In this document: in pieces, positions 44,001 through 52,418 of the stretch
How positions within the stretch are numbered: the stretch's first letter is position 1
Layout: each line of letters begins with the position of its first letter
NCBI GenBank assembly: GCA_050945855.1
Contig: JBMNTS010000002.1
Location: 1-64,000 of the forward strand
Source of the DNA: CAYSNP01 sp050945855
Lineage (GTDB): Bacteria; Bacillota; Clostridia; Christensenellales; DTU072
DNA length: 64,000 bases
Reading direction: 5' to 3'
The notes under the pieces: model-generated
Databases searched by the model: none
What the model was told of the DNA's origin: nothing
The model's input: the letters and a program-made list of their open reading frames with translations, nothing else
Made by a program: the position numbers and the translations under genes

Positions 44001-47000
44001 ATAGGTCTTTGCAATACCGTAAGATATCCCATCTCGTAATGGATTTCATAATTGCTCCAGGAAAGTCCGCTCGCATAAATGGGATAGGTGCCGATAATGG
44101 AATTGATATTGGCTGTAGTCTGCATAACTAAGGTGTTGCCCAGCGAAGCGGGAGTATCCGAATACGCAAAAGCGTTGGGATTGCGTATGCCTCCGCCTAT
44201 CGGCGCAGGCTCCGCATAGTATTTTACCGTTAAGGTGGGGTTGGGGTCGCCGTATACTCTCTGCAGATTGTCCGCGACTACATAAATATCTTTCTTGGTA
44301 ATTGTAACCGTATTTGAAATAAAGGAGATGTTGTAATTGGGGTTGTTGGCGTTGGTAAGGTCGCCCTGAGTGATGACGTACTCGCCCACATCATTGTTGG
44401 CGGGTCTCATAAGACCGCCGTAAAGGGTATCCCCTTCCACTCTGCCGCTCTCCGGCTCCTCGGTGCCGTAAACGTCGTAAGTAAGCACAATATTGGCTAT
44501 GCCGTAAACTCTTTCCTGATGATGCGCCTCAATAACTATGTCACGGCGATGAATGGTAAAGATACCTACGTTATAACCCTGATATACATAAGAGATAGCA
44601 TAATTGTCGGATTGCAGGCCGCTCAGGATAATGGAATACGCTCCCGCGGGGGTCTTTTGTCCTATCGCGGGCAGGATAGTCCCCGTGCCCGATTGATATT
44701 GGATATTGAGAGTATCCCCGAAAATGCTGCCGTTCTGACCGTACGCGAACGCCGTATCCTCTCTGCCGTCCACAGGATTGAGGTATCTGATGCTGATTTC
44801 CGGATTTTCCGCGCCATAAATCTTTTCCGCGTCCTCGGCGTACACAAATATGGCTTTGGGATAAATTATTATTGTCTTGCTCTCGTCCCTTAATTCGTTA
44901 TGTATGGCGTCGCCAGGATAAGTCACCACTACGGTATACTGTCCGACATCGGTGGGCAATTCATTGTGAATCGCTCCCGTCGCCACGTTGACGTATTGGA
45001 TTTGAGAGCCGCTCAGCACCGTTGTGGGTTCTGCGGTTTTGTCATATTCTGCATAGCCCATCAATTGATATTCGGGCGCTGTGGCGGAGCCGTAATAGAA
45101 GCTGTATACGTTGGACTGGCTGAACGCCACATGAGCGTACAGTCTGTCGTTCATGGAAATGTTGTACTCCGTAGAACGCTTTACCGTACCTACGGTGTAG
45201 TTGATTACAATGCGCTGCGCCTGATTGGTGCCGGTAAACTCGCGATTGTCAAAAGCGGAAATATCCACATTGAAGGCGGCGGTGGAAGAGCCTATGACCG
45301 CTTCGCTGAGCAGCCTGTGCTCAAAGGTGTTGTTATCGTAATTTACCCTGATTCTGCTTTCGTTGCCGTCCGCGGTAAGCAGAGTAAACGGCTCGCCCTC
45401 TATGTAGTAATACTTAGGCATAGTGATGATTTCAATGCCGGCAAGCAGTTTGGGCAATACGTTGATAACAATGCCTAACGTCTTGGATACCCCTTCGTGC
45501 GTATAAGTAATGATTATATTCCTGGGGCCTGTGCTGAGGTTGTTCTTATTATAATCGGTATAGCTTTGACGGATGGACACTTCCTTTTGCGTGCCGTTGT
45601 CATAGTGCGCTATTATGCGCGCGTTGTTGAGGTCTAAATCCATACCCTCTTTTACGTCGGGAATAAAGCTTGCGGGAGCAAATTCTATGGATACCAGCGT
45701 CCTGGGACCTACGTCCAGCATGAACGAAAGCGAATTTTCTCTGTATATGATTCTGGGCTGCTGCTGCGAAGCGTCGCCGATATCCAAATCCTCAATCGTG
45801 ATTTCGTCCAAAATATCCACTAAGAACACATAGTATTCGTCGCCGAACTGCGTAGTCACCAAAATCTCCAATTCGGACGGGAACACTACCTCTTGTCCCT
45901 GGGTAATGTACAGGTGCGGAGTGGTTCCGTCTTTCCAGCTTAGTTGCGTGATTCTGGGCTCGGCAACGGTAATTACGTATGAGCAGGTATATTCCCCTAA
46001 ATATGTGATGGTAATCGTCTGCTCTCCGGGTACGCCTGCCTCAAAGCCGGAAAACTCCAGGTTGGTGTCGTTCCAGTTGGTTTCACTGAAAGTGTTGTTG
46101 TTGAACAGGATGTTGATAAGTATGCCCGAAGTATCCAGTTCATTTTCCGAATTTGCGTCGTACTCCGTCTTGTAAACGGATATGCTCTTTATTTCTATGC
46201 CGCTGATGGATTTTTCCAGCACTTCTATGGTGGCGGATGTGGTGGCTATCTTGCCCCTCTTGCTTACTCTTACCGTGAATGTGCGGAGTCCGGGCGTAAA
46301 ATCGGTATAATCAAAACCTATTATATTCGTTTCGTAATTAAGCGCCATCTGCTCGGTTTCGCCGTTTTCATAATGCAGGATAGCGTAATAGCCCTGCGTG
46401 TCTATCTTTAAGCCTTCCAGCACCGTTTCAAATTCCTGATTCAAGGAAACTGACACCAAATCGTTTCTCACGTTGACGTATAAATTCACGGAAACGCTGT
46501 TGGTATCCATTTCGGAATTGGTATAAGTGAGCTGAAGCGGAATAGGATTGTATTCCCCTTGTACATCGTCAAAATCAATATAATCGAACACCGTGTCAAT
46601 CCCCTGCCATTCGGAGCCGAAATCGGTGATAAGCACAGGCTCGTTTGCGTCCTCGTATTCGATATTGATCTGCATGCCGGCAGGGTCAAATGTATCGCCC
46701 TTTATGTATGTCATTTTGTCGGGATCGGCTACCACGGATAAGGAAACGGCCTTTCTGATAACCTTTGCGGTAAAATATGTCTGAATGCTGCCGTACTTGT
46801 TTACGTAATTGACGGTAACCTGATGAGTCCCCAATTGATTCTTATCATAACCCGATATATTGGCAGGCTGAAGCGTCGCTTGCTCCACTCTGCCGCTGTT
46901 GTACTCAATAACAAGCCTTATATCCGTCAGATTCAAATCATGATTGAGATAAACCACGCGGGTGGCGGAAGGCGTTATCTGATAAGAGGAAATGGTGAGC

Positions 47001-48322
47001 GCGGTAACCTGCACCGTGTATACGGTATCTATAAAGCCGTATTCATCCTGCAGAGAAACGGTAAGGCTTAGCTCTCCCGCCAAGTCGGTGTTTGCCAGCG
47101 CGCTTTGCCCTCCTTCTATCATTTCTTCGCTCAAAGGTTGCCCTTCCAGCATGCTGCCGTTGTCGTAATATACGGTATAAGTCCAATCGCTGATATCAAT
47201 AACGCTGTCCTGATATATAATCCCCGAAGGTCTTATTATCTCAAGCTGGGTGGGCGTCTTTTCCAGCACCGTGATTTCGATGTCTGTCGAAAGGTTGTTA
47301 TAGAAAGTCAAAGTCAGATTCTGTCTGCCCGTAAGAGCGGAATTATAGCCCGTGATAACCACCTTGTTGCCGTCCAGAGCGATAACTTCTCTGTCGCCGT
47401 CCGAATAGCGCAATTCTATGCTTACGCCCTCAAGATTGAGGTCGGTGTTTACTTTTTGACCGGGCAGACTGTCTATGGTATTGTTGTTTCTTATTAGCCT
47501 GTGACTGGTAATGGAATTTTCCACAACGTTTACGATAAAGGAAGTGGATTTGCCCTGATATGAAAGGGTAACCGTAGTTTTGCCCCCTACCGCGCCTGCC
47601 AGATTGTATGTTACATCCATATCCTCCAGGGCGGTCATATTGACTATTTCATGAGTGCCGTTGTCATAAATCAGCCTTAATTTTCCGCCTTCCAGGCTAA
47701 CCTCGTCGTCCGCGGTGTACAAGTCGTCGGAAACAGGCTGCTCTATCCGCATCTCCATAAGCGCCTTTGCCCTTACATTGACTTTGTATGAAGCGGTATG
47801 TCCCTCGTAAGTCACCCTTACAGTCTGTTCGCCCACCTCGGTTTTGTCGTAGCCCGATATCATATCCGGGGTGATTTCCTTGATGGCGGGGTCGCCGATG
47901 TCGTAGTTGACGTTGATGTAACCGCCGTCAAGAACCAGATCTTCTCCCTCTATGTAGTTCTTTTTAGCGGGTTCGGTATTTATGGCAATGCTTATTACCG
48001 GAGAATCGTATATGTTAATCGCAAAACTTACTCTTTTCTCTTTGTATGTAATGACCACCGTTTGAGTGCTTATAAGATTCATATCGTAAGTGCTTAACAT
48101 TGATTCGTCGATTGGGACGAATATTTCGTTGCCGTTGCTCAATTTGACTCTGAGTTGAGCGCCCTTAAGGTCTAACTCCTCTCCCCTGCGGTATTCCGTA
48201 TCAGGAGAGCCCACAATGGTAAGCTCCTCTACAATCGGAATCCCCTCGCTGGAACACGCCGAAAGCGCAAACACGCTAAGCATCGCGGTTAGGATAATGG
48301 CAACAATCAGGCTTTTTTTCAT
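38084..48322 (-). CDS. Giant surface lipoprotein: Ig-like, MBG/YGX and LamG-like modules
   Basis: 3412 residues. Signal peptide with lipobox LSAC, Cys23, GGAGG before the start. Residues about 30-1110 hold around a dozen Ig-like (Big_3-type) domains, each ending in an N/D-x-V-like strand after a GxxTVxVTY-type strand (for example VGEQTVRVTYEGHTASYKV). From about 1155 to 2330 come roughly ten MBG/YGX-type domains, marked by KIYGAENPEI (near 1167), VYGIANIVLTY, VYGDPNPTLTV, IYGTPDPASF, VYGDLDPAITY and TYGEQPDYDF. The last 800 residues include at least two LamG/concanavalin-like stretches (near 2700-2800 and 3240-3412). No LPXTG, SLH or enzyme motif. Likely a long surface adhesin held by its lipid; ligand unknown. 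No frame break over 10.2 kb. Confidence 0.88.
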   Translation of the reverse strand: MKKSLIVAIILTAMLSVFALSACSSEGIPIVEELTIVGSPDTEYRRGEELDLKGAQLRVKLSNGNEIFVPIDESMLSTYDMNLISTQTVVITYKEKRVSFAINIYDSPVISIAINTEPAKKNYIEGEDLVLDGGYINVNYDIGDPAIKEITPDMISGYDKTEVGEQTVRVTYEGHTASYKVNVRAKALMEMRIEQPVSDDLYTADDEVSLEGGKLRLIYDNGTHEIVNMTALEDMDVTYNLAGAVGGKTTVTLSYQGKSTSFIVNVVENSITSHRLIRNNNTIDSLPGQKVNTDLNLEGVSIELRYSDGDREVIALDGNKVVITGYNSALTGRQNLTLTFYNNLSTDIEITVLEKTPTQLEIIRPSGIIYQDSVIDISDWTYTVYYDNGSMLEGQPLSEEMIEGGQSALANTDLAGELSLTVSLQDEYGFIDTVYTVQVTALTISSYQITPSATRVVYLNHDLNLTDIRLVIEYNSGRVEQATLQPANISGYDKNQLGTHQVTVNYVNKYGSIQTYFTAKVIRKAVSLSVVADPDKMTYIKGDTFDPAGMQINIEYEDANEPVLITDFGSEWQGIDTVFDYIDFDDVQGEYNPIPLQLTYTNSEMDTNSVSVNLYVNVRNDLVSVSLNQEFETVLEGLKIDTQGYYAILHYENGETEQMALNYETNIIGFDYTDFTPGLRTFTVRVSKRGKIATTSATIEVLEKSISGIEIKSISVYKTEYDANSENELDTSGILINILFNNNTFSETNWNDTNLEFSGFEAGVPGEQTITITYLGEYTCSYVITVAEPRITQLSWKDGTTPHLYITQGQEVVFPSELEILVTTQFGDEYYVFLVDILDEITIEDLDIGDASQQQPRIIYRENSLSFMLDVGPRTLVSIEFAPASFIPDVKEGMDLDLNNARIIAHYDNGTQKEVSIRQSYTDYNKNNLSTGPRNIIITYTHEGVSKTLGIVINVLPKLLAGIEIITMPKYYYIEGEPFTLLTADGNESRIRVNYDNNTFEHRLLSEAVIGSSTAAFNVDISAFDNREFTGTNQAQRIVINYTVGTVKRSTEYNISMNDRLYAHVAFSQSNVYSFYYGSATAPEYQLMGYAEYDKTAEPTTVLSGSQIQYVNVATGAIHNELPTDVGQYTVVVTYPGDAIHNELRDESKTIIIYPKAIFVYAEDAEKIYGAENPEISIRYLNPVDGREDTAFAYGQNGSIFGDTLNIQYQSGTGTILPAIGQKTPAGAYSIILSGLQSDNYAISYVYQGYNVGIFTIHRRDIVIEAHHQERVYGIANIVLTYDVYGTEEPESGRVEGDTLYGGLMRPANNDVGEYVITQGDLTNANNPNYNISFISNTVTITKKDIYVVADNLQRVYGDPNPTLTVKYYAEPAPIGGGIRNPNAFAYSDTPASLGNTLVMQTTANINSIIGTYPIYASGLSWSNYEIHYEMGYLTVLQRPIEVEVIFETPEDGSKIYGTPDPASFQYRVNPIAGNPSSGLKEGDTLSGQLGRASQGGGLQNDPVGEYDILLGSLYNSNYIIENFVSARFTITKRDAVIEIPAEKLTRVYNGQAPSITASDYVLINGYNINSANVSVVFPTGSRNVGNYYAAIQNNDTNHNIVFSNPEGYLFTITQKEVRIQFKERIGENTYQDLESDLTFKESAYYFAAIVHPDDVFEPDQIQVEINLYSALEVGTYNIAVLGLDNSNYKLPASAPSMTVTINKRELTLYLKQAPEGSNEIRVPYTGQEARVNKFLAEIKDADGNTLYNNGTYYGMEFDFNIFVVNPSGSTQPPKNVRFNAEDEIIGYDISAVLTETFFARNNVLTLAKVQVGGVMKDYTFIIEQAIADIFLQSTEGIITKTYDTYAPNINYMNAGIAAISINDLDFTFERIEEAGIDYTGWSQADVGEFNVSVAFKPQSENRNYVLRLLQDYKYRITKQSATLRLNNNYLSKAYDGTNAQILANNFNFTNYQGNFQTNLTNGRLSIEVVWQDETRKDAGAYPFTVICSDRNHTITQSLNTTFTINQRPVTFTNITGSKVYGDLDPAITYGVTPVSLVEGETLQGNITRESGENVGSYNFNIQQLVELNPNYSFSYMHTWHFRIDHKEINVFIKNQEGGNEIFETFGEYTFIRNYAKLVVDVSGIVSGESVADVGLLEELSQIYCPISRESNAGLYPITAPEIRFRADSNYKPAPNTSAIFEIKRAPIQMQFNANNRFEIMYGRGEEDLSFEFTGYKFGEGSLQYEPDYEVISGAALRGSNVGSVFTVMLYHENGGPNQNYYFDFPESYECALEIIRTPLSIKIVPQSGSTLTATYGEQPDYDFDFTGFVMDEGPGHPNYVEPAFEWLIGAGSYTGLAGVIASVNVGQGFYSNYTVTYIPTDYVVNKRRLYVGATETVQAFTRSAGTAFTSDWLSLTDNGTALTPVTSKKYVVVSQGDYERKVYTWNGSSYQQTALSPTYDTMHILSGVNFEKHELVQQGENLVLTGNFSFDVNPQLTPAEQAVYGTLPYGLTGGDTLESLFIDVYSDSFSLTWKDNEKSVRSTELFTTRYVYPTIINYTLDNYEFYGIQREVVVHTYLTGFEVVEDELLIDDGEEGALIWLRCYRQDGVQMLLNANDLGFTHSAYLQSGEYRNQVLANITYSEPFIFSGDFTVIGAPAAIPDISLTDQMIRVYSRLEQGYYSYSLKNQNDATYTMGAEIQSGNEYRLTDAMNQPISENYDKIFFSARFSKLVAGNLFRLILNSQGAYTLAIEITQEGLRVVETGQANINISGTDFLTDGFVHDLMFVLNKRDGGLTISIDDTFTYNIDIPAQRFTDYSIAGFDVTNMSAWVKDYRILRQGYKSKLGLSVANANNTLTYVTDAQGVANINLNTLFSFAQVKNVAAGTAYSVLYKINDVALPEVLLPISHITGLPVQAVQHIFTPGYYDITCTIFNNFTDYDVLAEYTARITVVSAQAYFEAKLATATTIPDMRNINKAFGHAYNGDELIATTDTGSTTITLASGITAQYNRLSMVFELDRASYNEMYRTFDPRGGLYGVSNTESFAIISLKTNSNTLNAYTATTNDPSFIGLALAIGYDSASGNPSTRVYLQANGASAFKFVSAIRTDIDWLSGKVRIDATFDEDNDVILLMIYTDYLTSAQALTVIRLDTYTTMYNVSSSSNSLIPRTVINEICTLSPVNTYPQISNVAFELYESRVTLYRLIAGDKKVDSARHEYVEIKDGGYEYVPRDKQISATGASKVISLNDGFNGVYLRSYNTYRVDIQNLTMQANGEVEFIIASNDVSNLLPPGATDRNRTIKLIYSNGQLRFTFNQYGYLSYEQPIDIGGVNLADGARHTIIVHITGEALDFDHPVITGNNPVTANTVNIIVDGRPGVTGYFPYANDSRNWVFQGTVPTMISNQMFLGNYTWAGVKLTNSSIFKLNLLVGEGEI

Positions 48323-48362
48323 ATAAGTCCTCCGTGAAAATCACAGTGCATAGTTTTAACAC

Positions 48363-48384
48363 AAAGTATAAGCAATTATACTTT
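48363..48384. repeat. Inverted repeat in the leader of the giant lipoprotein gene
   Basis: Perfect 8-bp arms AAAGTATA / TATACTTT separated by AGCAAT, located between the promoter and the ribosome site. Could be an operator or an RNA hairpin; AT-rich chance palindrome is also possible. Confidence 0.45.
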
Positions 48385-48397
48385 ATATATAGATAAA

Positions 48398-48426
48398 ATT
48401 ATAACATCTAAAAGGGTAAAAATCAA
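48398..48426 (-). promoter_or_regulatory. Sigma-A-type promoter of the giant lipoprotein gene
   Basis: Minus strand TTGATT (48421-48426), 17-base spacer, TATAAT (48398-48403); leader of about 70 bases with GGAGG 6 bases before ATG. Confidence 0.75.
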
Positions 48427-48483
48427 TGGCAAAAAAAATAAATTTTACTTTTATTTATTTTAAGGATTTTCTTAAATAAACCC

Positions 48484-49014
48484 CTATTTCAAAAACCTGC
48501 CCACCCTGGCCGCAAAAACCAGCAGATAAGCGACCAATGCCCCCGCCAAACCTTGCAGCAAATTGGAAGGAATGCTGGCAAGAGCGCCCCCGAAAGTGCC
48601 TATCACAACCACCGAAGCAAAGTAGTAGCCGACGACCATAAACAGCGCGCCCGCTATAAGCGACAGAGCGCCCTGAATCTTTTCCTTGGAAGAAGTATTG
48701 AGGGGATTTACGCCGCGCTTAAATAACACAGCGTAAACCAAATACGCGATAAGCCCTTCAAGAGCCTTGATAACCAAAGTAAAAGGCGCCCATACAGCGT
48801 AACCCAATACCAAATCTGCGACGGCGGAGCCGATGCCTCCGCAAATTGCGGCGGGGACGCCGCCCAAAGTCAGCGCCGCGGTAAGGATTATGGCGTCTCC
48901 GAAATTGATAAAACCTTGGGTGCCCGGTATAGGAATGGAGGTAACCATTGTAGCTACTGCTACCAAAGCGGTAAATAATGCCACATATGCTATATATTTT
49001 GTCTTATTGCTCAT
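48484..49014 (-). CDS. ECF transporter substrate-binding (S) component
   Basis: 176 residues, about six helices. The opening TKYIAYVALFTALVAVATM, the AxxxA spacing of helix 1 and the PIPGTQGFINFGDAIILTAALTLGG block match the ECF S-component family (vitamin uptake: S subunit plus the shared EcfT and two ATPases). The ATPase and EcfT genes are not in the window. Substrate is unknown. Its start overlaps the hemZ stop (ATGA). Confidence 0.87.
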   Translation of the reverse strand: MSNKTKYIAYVALFTALVAVATMVTSIPIPGTQGFINFGDAIILTAALTLGGVPAAICGGIGSAVADLVLGYAVWAPFTLVIKALEGLIAYLVYAVLFKRGVNPLNTSSKEKIQGALSLIAGALFMVVGYYFASVVVIGTFGGALASIPSNLLQGLAGALVAYLLVFAARVGRFLK

Positions 49015-50414
49015 CTTACCTGTCCTTTAAGCAGCGTCAGCTTTTTTGCCAGATTTTCTTCCAGTCTGCCCAGATAGTAATTGATATCTTTAGGGCTGTT
49101 ATGCCTTGTGATAATATCATTGTTTACGCTTTTGGTCATTGCGCCCGCGCCCAGTCCTATTACGCTGTGAGTCTCTTCCATTATATCGATGTTGTAGAGG
49201 CAGGGCGCGCCCGCGCGCATATATCCGGTGTTTTCCAAACCGTCAATCATATTTTTCTGCCTATAAATATAATATGGCAACCAATCCGCAATGTCAAACA
49301 TATCAAGTACGCTGTCCGCATGTTTTTTCAAGGGAAGGAAGTCGGATTTTGAGGCATTTCGAACAAGGCGTCCTCCGCGCTTTAAGGAGAGCGTATGGAC
49401 GGTGATATTCTCCGGCGCAAGTTTAAAAATCCCTGTCACGGTAGCCACGATGTCCCCGCCGTCCTCATCGGGCAGCCCTAAAATAATATCCGTATTTTTT
49501 ATAAAATTATAAGCGGAGGCCGACTCCCACGCGCGGTAAAAATCCGCAACCGTATGCGACCGCCCTATTCTTTGCAGCGTTTTATCGTTAAGGCTTTGCG
49601 GATTGATGCTGATACGGGTTACTCCGCATTGCGCAAGAACGGATAGTATTTCGCCGTTAATGGTATCCGGTCTGCCTGCTTCCACATTATATTCCGCAGA
49701 AAATCCGGAGAACACGCCCAAAAGTCTCCCCAGCAAGGAAGGGGGCAGCGAAGTGGGAGTGCCGCCGCCCACGTAGATACTTCTTATTCGCTTCCCTGCA
49801 TCTTTTATATACTTTAACGCTTCCTCCGCCTCAAAAATCACGGCGTTGACATAATCCTCCAACCTGTTTGCCACCTTGCCCGCTTCTATGCTTATAAAAG
49901 AGCAATAACTGCAGCGGGAAGGGCAAAAGGGGATATTGATATACAAATCTATTTCCTGAGGATTGTAAGATATATATTTTTCCTGATTGCGCACCGTTTT
50001 CGCAAGCAGCCGCGCTCTTTTTTCCTCGATAAAGTAATTGTCTTGCAGATAGGCTACGACGTCCTCCCCTTTGGGAACGCCTCTTACAAGCGCGGTGGGG
50101 CGCACGCCCGTACTGGAGCCGTAAGGGAGAGCAACACCCAAAAAACCGCTGAGATATTTATAAATAGCGTTTTTTGCGTTGCGCTTATAAATCCTTTTGC
50201 AGGATAAATCGTCCGCGGCGTCAATCGAAAAAATCTCGGAATATTCCTTAGCAAAGGAAGAGGAGATTTTAATTTGATTATCAGCGCATTCGATATTAAG
50301 AAAATCCCCGGCATCGGGGTCAATCACCAGATAAGGATTAAAAGCGCGTACCACTTCCTCGCAATCGGCCGCCCAGGAGGGCAAAACCGTGGCAAGGCAT
50401 ATATTAAAACTCAT
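49011..50414 (-). CDS. hemZ: HemZ-type oxygen-independent coproporphyrinogen III oxidase
   Basis: 467 residues. Radical SAM cluster IPFCPSRCSYCSF (Cx3Cx2C) near residue 166-178, GGGTPT SAM-binding loop, INPQSLNDKTLQRIGRSH and IILGLPDE. An extra N-terminal domain of about 160 residues (GSSTGVRPTALVR) before the radical SAM core is typical of HemZ rather than HemN/HemW. Predicted to decarboxylate coproporphyrinogen anaerobically, though many clostridial HemZ proteins lack a full heme pathway around them. Overlaps the metallo-hydrolase gene by 11 bases. Confidence 0.9.
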   Translation of the reverse strand: MSFNICLATVLPSWAADCEEVVRAFNPYLVIDPDAGDFLNIECADNQIKISSSFAKEYSEIFSIDAADDLSCKRIYKRNAKNAIYKYLSGFLGVALPYGSSTGVRPTALVRGVPKGEDVVAYLQDNYFIEEKRARLLAKTVRNQEKYISYNPQEIDLYINIPFCPSRCSYCSFISIEAGKVANRLEDYVNAVIFEAEEALKYIKDAGKRIRSIYVGGGTPTSLPPSLLGRLLGVFSGFSAEYNVEAGRPDTINGEILSVLAQCGVTRISINPQSLNDKTLQRIGRSHTVADFYRAWESASAYNFIKNTDIILGLPDEDGGDIVATVTGIFKLAPENITVHTLSLKRGGRLVRNASKSDFLPLKKHADSVLDMFDIADWLPYYIYRQKNMIDGLENTGYMRAGAPCLYNIDIMEETHSVIGLGAGAMTKSVNNDIITRHNSPKDINYYLGRLEENLAKKLTLLKGQVR

Positions 50415-51033
50415 TATTTATCAAGTTGTGCCTGCGCTCGGCGTCCAGCGTGGAGGAGTCCTCGTGCCCCGGATGAATAATATAATCGCCGGGCAAGGCA
50501 AAAAGCCTTTTTATGCTGCGGATAAGGTCGGCGTGGCAGCTGTCGTAAAAATCCGTTCTGCCGTAATCGCCGTAAAACAGCGTGTCGCCGGTAAAAATAT
50601 ATCCTTCGCATATAAAACAGCAACTGTCCGCGCTGTGTCCCGGCGTTTCCATAACCTGCGCCCGGAAGCCTTCAAATTCAAGTATGTCACCCTCTTTAAT
50701 CAGCGTATCCGTTTCCGAAGGCGCAATACCGCCCAACCATAATCTGCGGGAGAGGTTTAAGTTTTTGTCTTTCAGCTTGGGCGCGCAAAGGGGGTGGGCG
50801 TAAACCTTTGCCCCGTCCGCGCGGAATTTCGCGGTGTCGATAATGTGGTCAAAATGCCCGTGAGTCAACAACACCGCCCTACATTGCTTGCCTAGCTCTT
50901 TAAGGCGGGAGGTTATCTGCTCATAGCCCGCGCTAGGGTCTATGACTACCGCGTTTTCGCCGTCCGCATGCAGGATATACGAGTTGACCGTCATATATCT
51001 GATATTGACGACTATTTTTTCCACTTTCAGCAT
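50404..51033 (-). CDS. Metallo-beta-lactamase fold hydrolase (glyoxalase II-like)
   Basis: 209 residues. Full metal set: THGHFDH (His58, His60, Asp62, His63), ETPGHSADS, TGDTLF and PGHEDSS. Short single-domain form as in YqgX-like enzymes, which hydrolyse thioesters such as S-lactoyl compounds. This gene commonly precedes hemZ in clostridia. Overlaps icd by 7 bases and hemZ by 11, so tightly coupled. Substrate inferred only at family level. Confidence 0.88.
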   Translation of the reverse strand: MLKVEKIVVNIRYMTVNSYILHADGENAVVIDPSAGYEQITSRLKELGKQCRAVLLTHGHFDHIIDTAKFRADGAKVYAHPLCAPKLKDKNLNLSRRLWLGGIAPSETDTLIKEGDILEFEGFRAQVMETPGHSADSCCFICEGYIFTGDTLFYGDYGRTDFYDSCHADLIRSIKRLFALPGDYIIHPGHEDSSTLDAERRHNLINNEF

Positions 51034-52226
51034 ATCATACCGCTTAACTCATTATTAATAGCCTGCAGAAATTCGTTATAATAAACCACTTTGGGCTCAA
51101 CGCCTTCTTTTTTGAACAGTCCTGCCAAGTCTTTGGTCATAATCCCTTTTTCTATTACCCTGAGACTTGCGTACTCCAGCTTATCCGCAAACTCCGCCAG
51201 CGGCGTATTGCCGTCCAACTGCGCCCGCTTTCTCAGCGCGCCCGTCCACGCAAAAATTGTAGCCATGGGATTGGTGCTTACGGGTACGCCTTTAAGGTGC
51301 TGATAATAATGTCTGGTAACCGTGCCGTGCGCCGCCTCGTACTCGTAATATCCTTGCGGACTTACCAGTACCGAAGTCATCATGGCAAGAGAGCCGTATA
51401 CGGTGGCGACCATATCGCTCATCACGTCGCCGTCGTAATTTTTGCATGCCCAAATCATACCGCCCTCGCTGCGCACTATCCTCGCCACGGCGTCGTCAAT
51501 AAGCGTGTAAAAATATTCTATGCCCGCTTCCGCGAAACGCCCCGTGTATTCCGCTTCAAAAATTTCCGCGAAGATATCTTTAAAGCGGTGGTCGTAAATC
51601 TTGCTTATCGTATCCTTGGTGGCAAACCATAAATCCATTTTTACATCCAGTGCGTAATTAAAGCAGCTTCTGGCAAAGGCGGATATGCTTTTGTCCGTGT
51701 TATGCACCGCCTGCACGATGCCCGCGCCTTCAAAGTCCTTTATCAGTTTGTCCTCCGCGGGTAGTTTCAGGTACGCGCCGCCTCCGTCCACCCTTGCTTC
51801 CACGCCCGAATAAACGTCGCCGTAAGCGTGACGGGCAATAATAATAGGCTTTTTCCAGCCTTCTATCAAGGGAGAGATGCCGTCCACCAATATGGGAGCG
51901 CGGAAAACGGTGCCGTCCAAAGCCGCCCTTATTGTGCCGTTGGGCGATTTCCACATTTTGGAAAGGTTGTACTCCTTAACCCTTTGCGCGTTGGGAGTAA
52001 TGGTGGCGCATTTTACTCCCACGCCGTATTTTTTTATAGCCTGCGCGGCCTCAGGCGTGACTTGGTCTGCGGTCTTTTCCCTGTTCTCCAGTCCCAAATC
52101 ATAATATTCCGTGTTTAATTCTATATACGGGCTAAGTAAAATTTCCTTGATTTCCTTCCAGAGCACTCTGGTCATTTCGTCGCCGTCCAATTCAACGAGC
52201 GGCGTTTTCATTGTAATTCTGCTCAC
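51027..52226 (-). CDS. icd: NADP-dependent isocitrate dehydrogenase (type II, eukaryote-like)
   Basis: 399 residues, GTG start 5 bases after GGAGG. Oxidative decarboxylation of isocitrate to 2-oxoglutarate. The blocks ELDGDEMTRVLW, CATITPNAQRVKEY, the phosphate-binding KSPNGTIR, NTDKSISAFARSCF, YEYEAAHGTVTRHY and STNPMATIFAWTGAL match the eukaryote-like type II enzymes also found in Thermotoga and some clostridia. First gene of icd-hydrolase-hemZ-ECF S. A promoter-like TTGATT-18-TAATAT lies upstream (52241-52270). Confidence 0.95.
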   Translation of the reverse strand: MSRITMKTPLVELDGDEMTRVLWKEIKEILLSPYIELNTEYYDLGLENREKTADQVTPEAAQAIKKYGVGVKCATITPNAQRVKEYNLSKMWKSPNGTIRAALDGTVFRAPILVDGISPLIEGWKKPIIIARHAYGDVYSGVEARVDGGGAYLKLPAEDKLIKDFEGAGIVQAVHNTDKSISAFARSCFNYALDVKMDLWFATKDTISKIYDHRFKDIFAEIFEAEYTGRFAEAGIEYFYTLIDDAVARIVRSEGGMIWACKNYDGDVMSDMVATVYGSLAMMTSVLVSPQGYYEYEAAHGTVTRHYYQHLKGVPVSTNPMATIFAWTGALRKRAQLDGNTPLAEFADKLEYASLRVIEKGIMTKDLAGLFKKEGVEPKVVYYNEFLQAINNELSGMIC

Positions 52227-52358
52227 TGCTGCCTCCTGTATTTTCTAAATATTACCATAAATTACCCTCATAAATCAAGCGAAAGCCTTTAAAGAATAAC
52301 AATGCGGATATTTAGCCGTTAACTTTGGGGAAAGAATAATTTATTTAAAAATTGCTTA

Positions 52359-52387
52359 TTGAAAAAACGATTGTTTTATGATATTAT
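52359..52387 (+). promoter_or_regulatory. Sigma-A-type promoter of the GPH symporter gene
   Basis: TTGAAA (52359-52364), 17-base spacer, TATTAT (52382-52387), about 32 bases before the start; divergent from icd. Confidence 0.65.
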
Positions 52388-52418
52388 AATATCATTAAAA
52401 GCAGGAGAGGGCAAGGTT

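Noticed and set aside
38084..48322. CRISPR array or satellite-like DNA repeats in the giant gene
   Set aside because: Repetition is at protein-domain level with diverged DNA; no short identical direct repeats with spacers.
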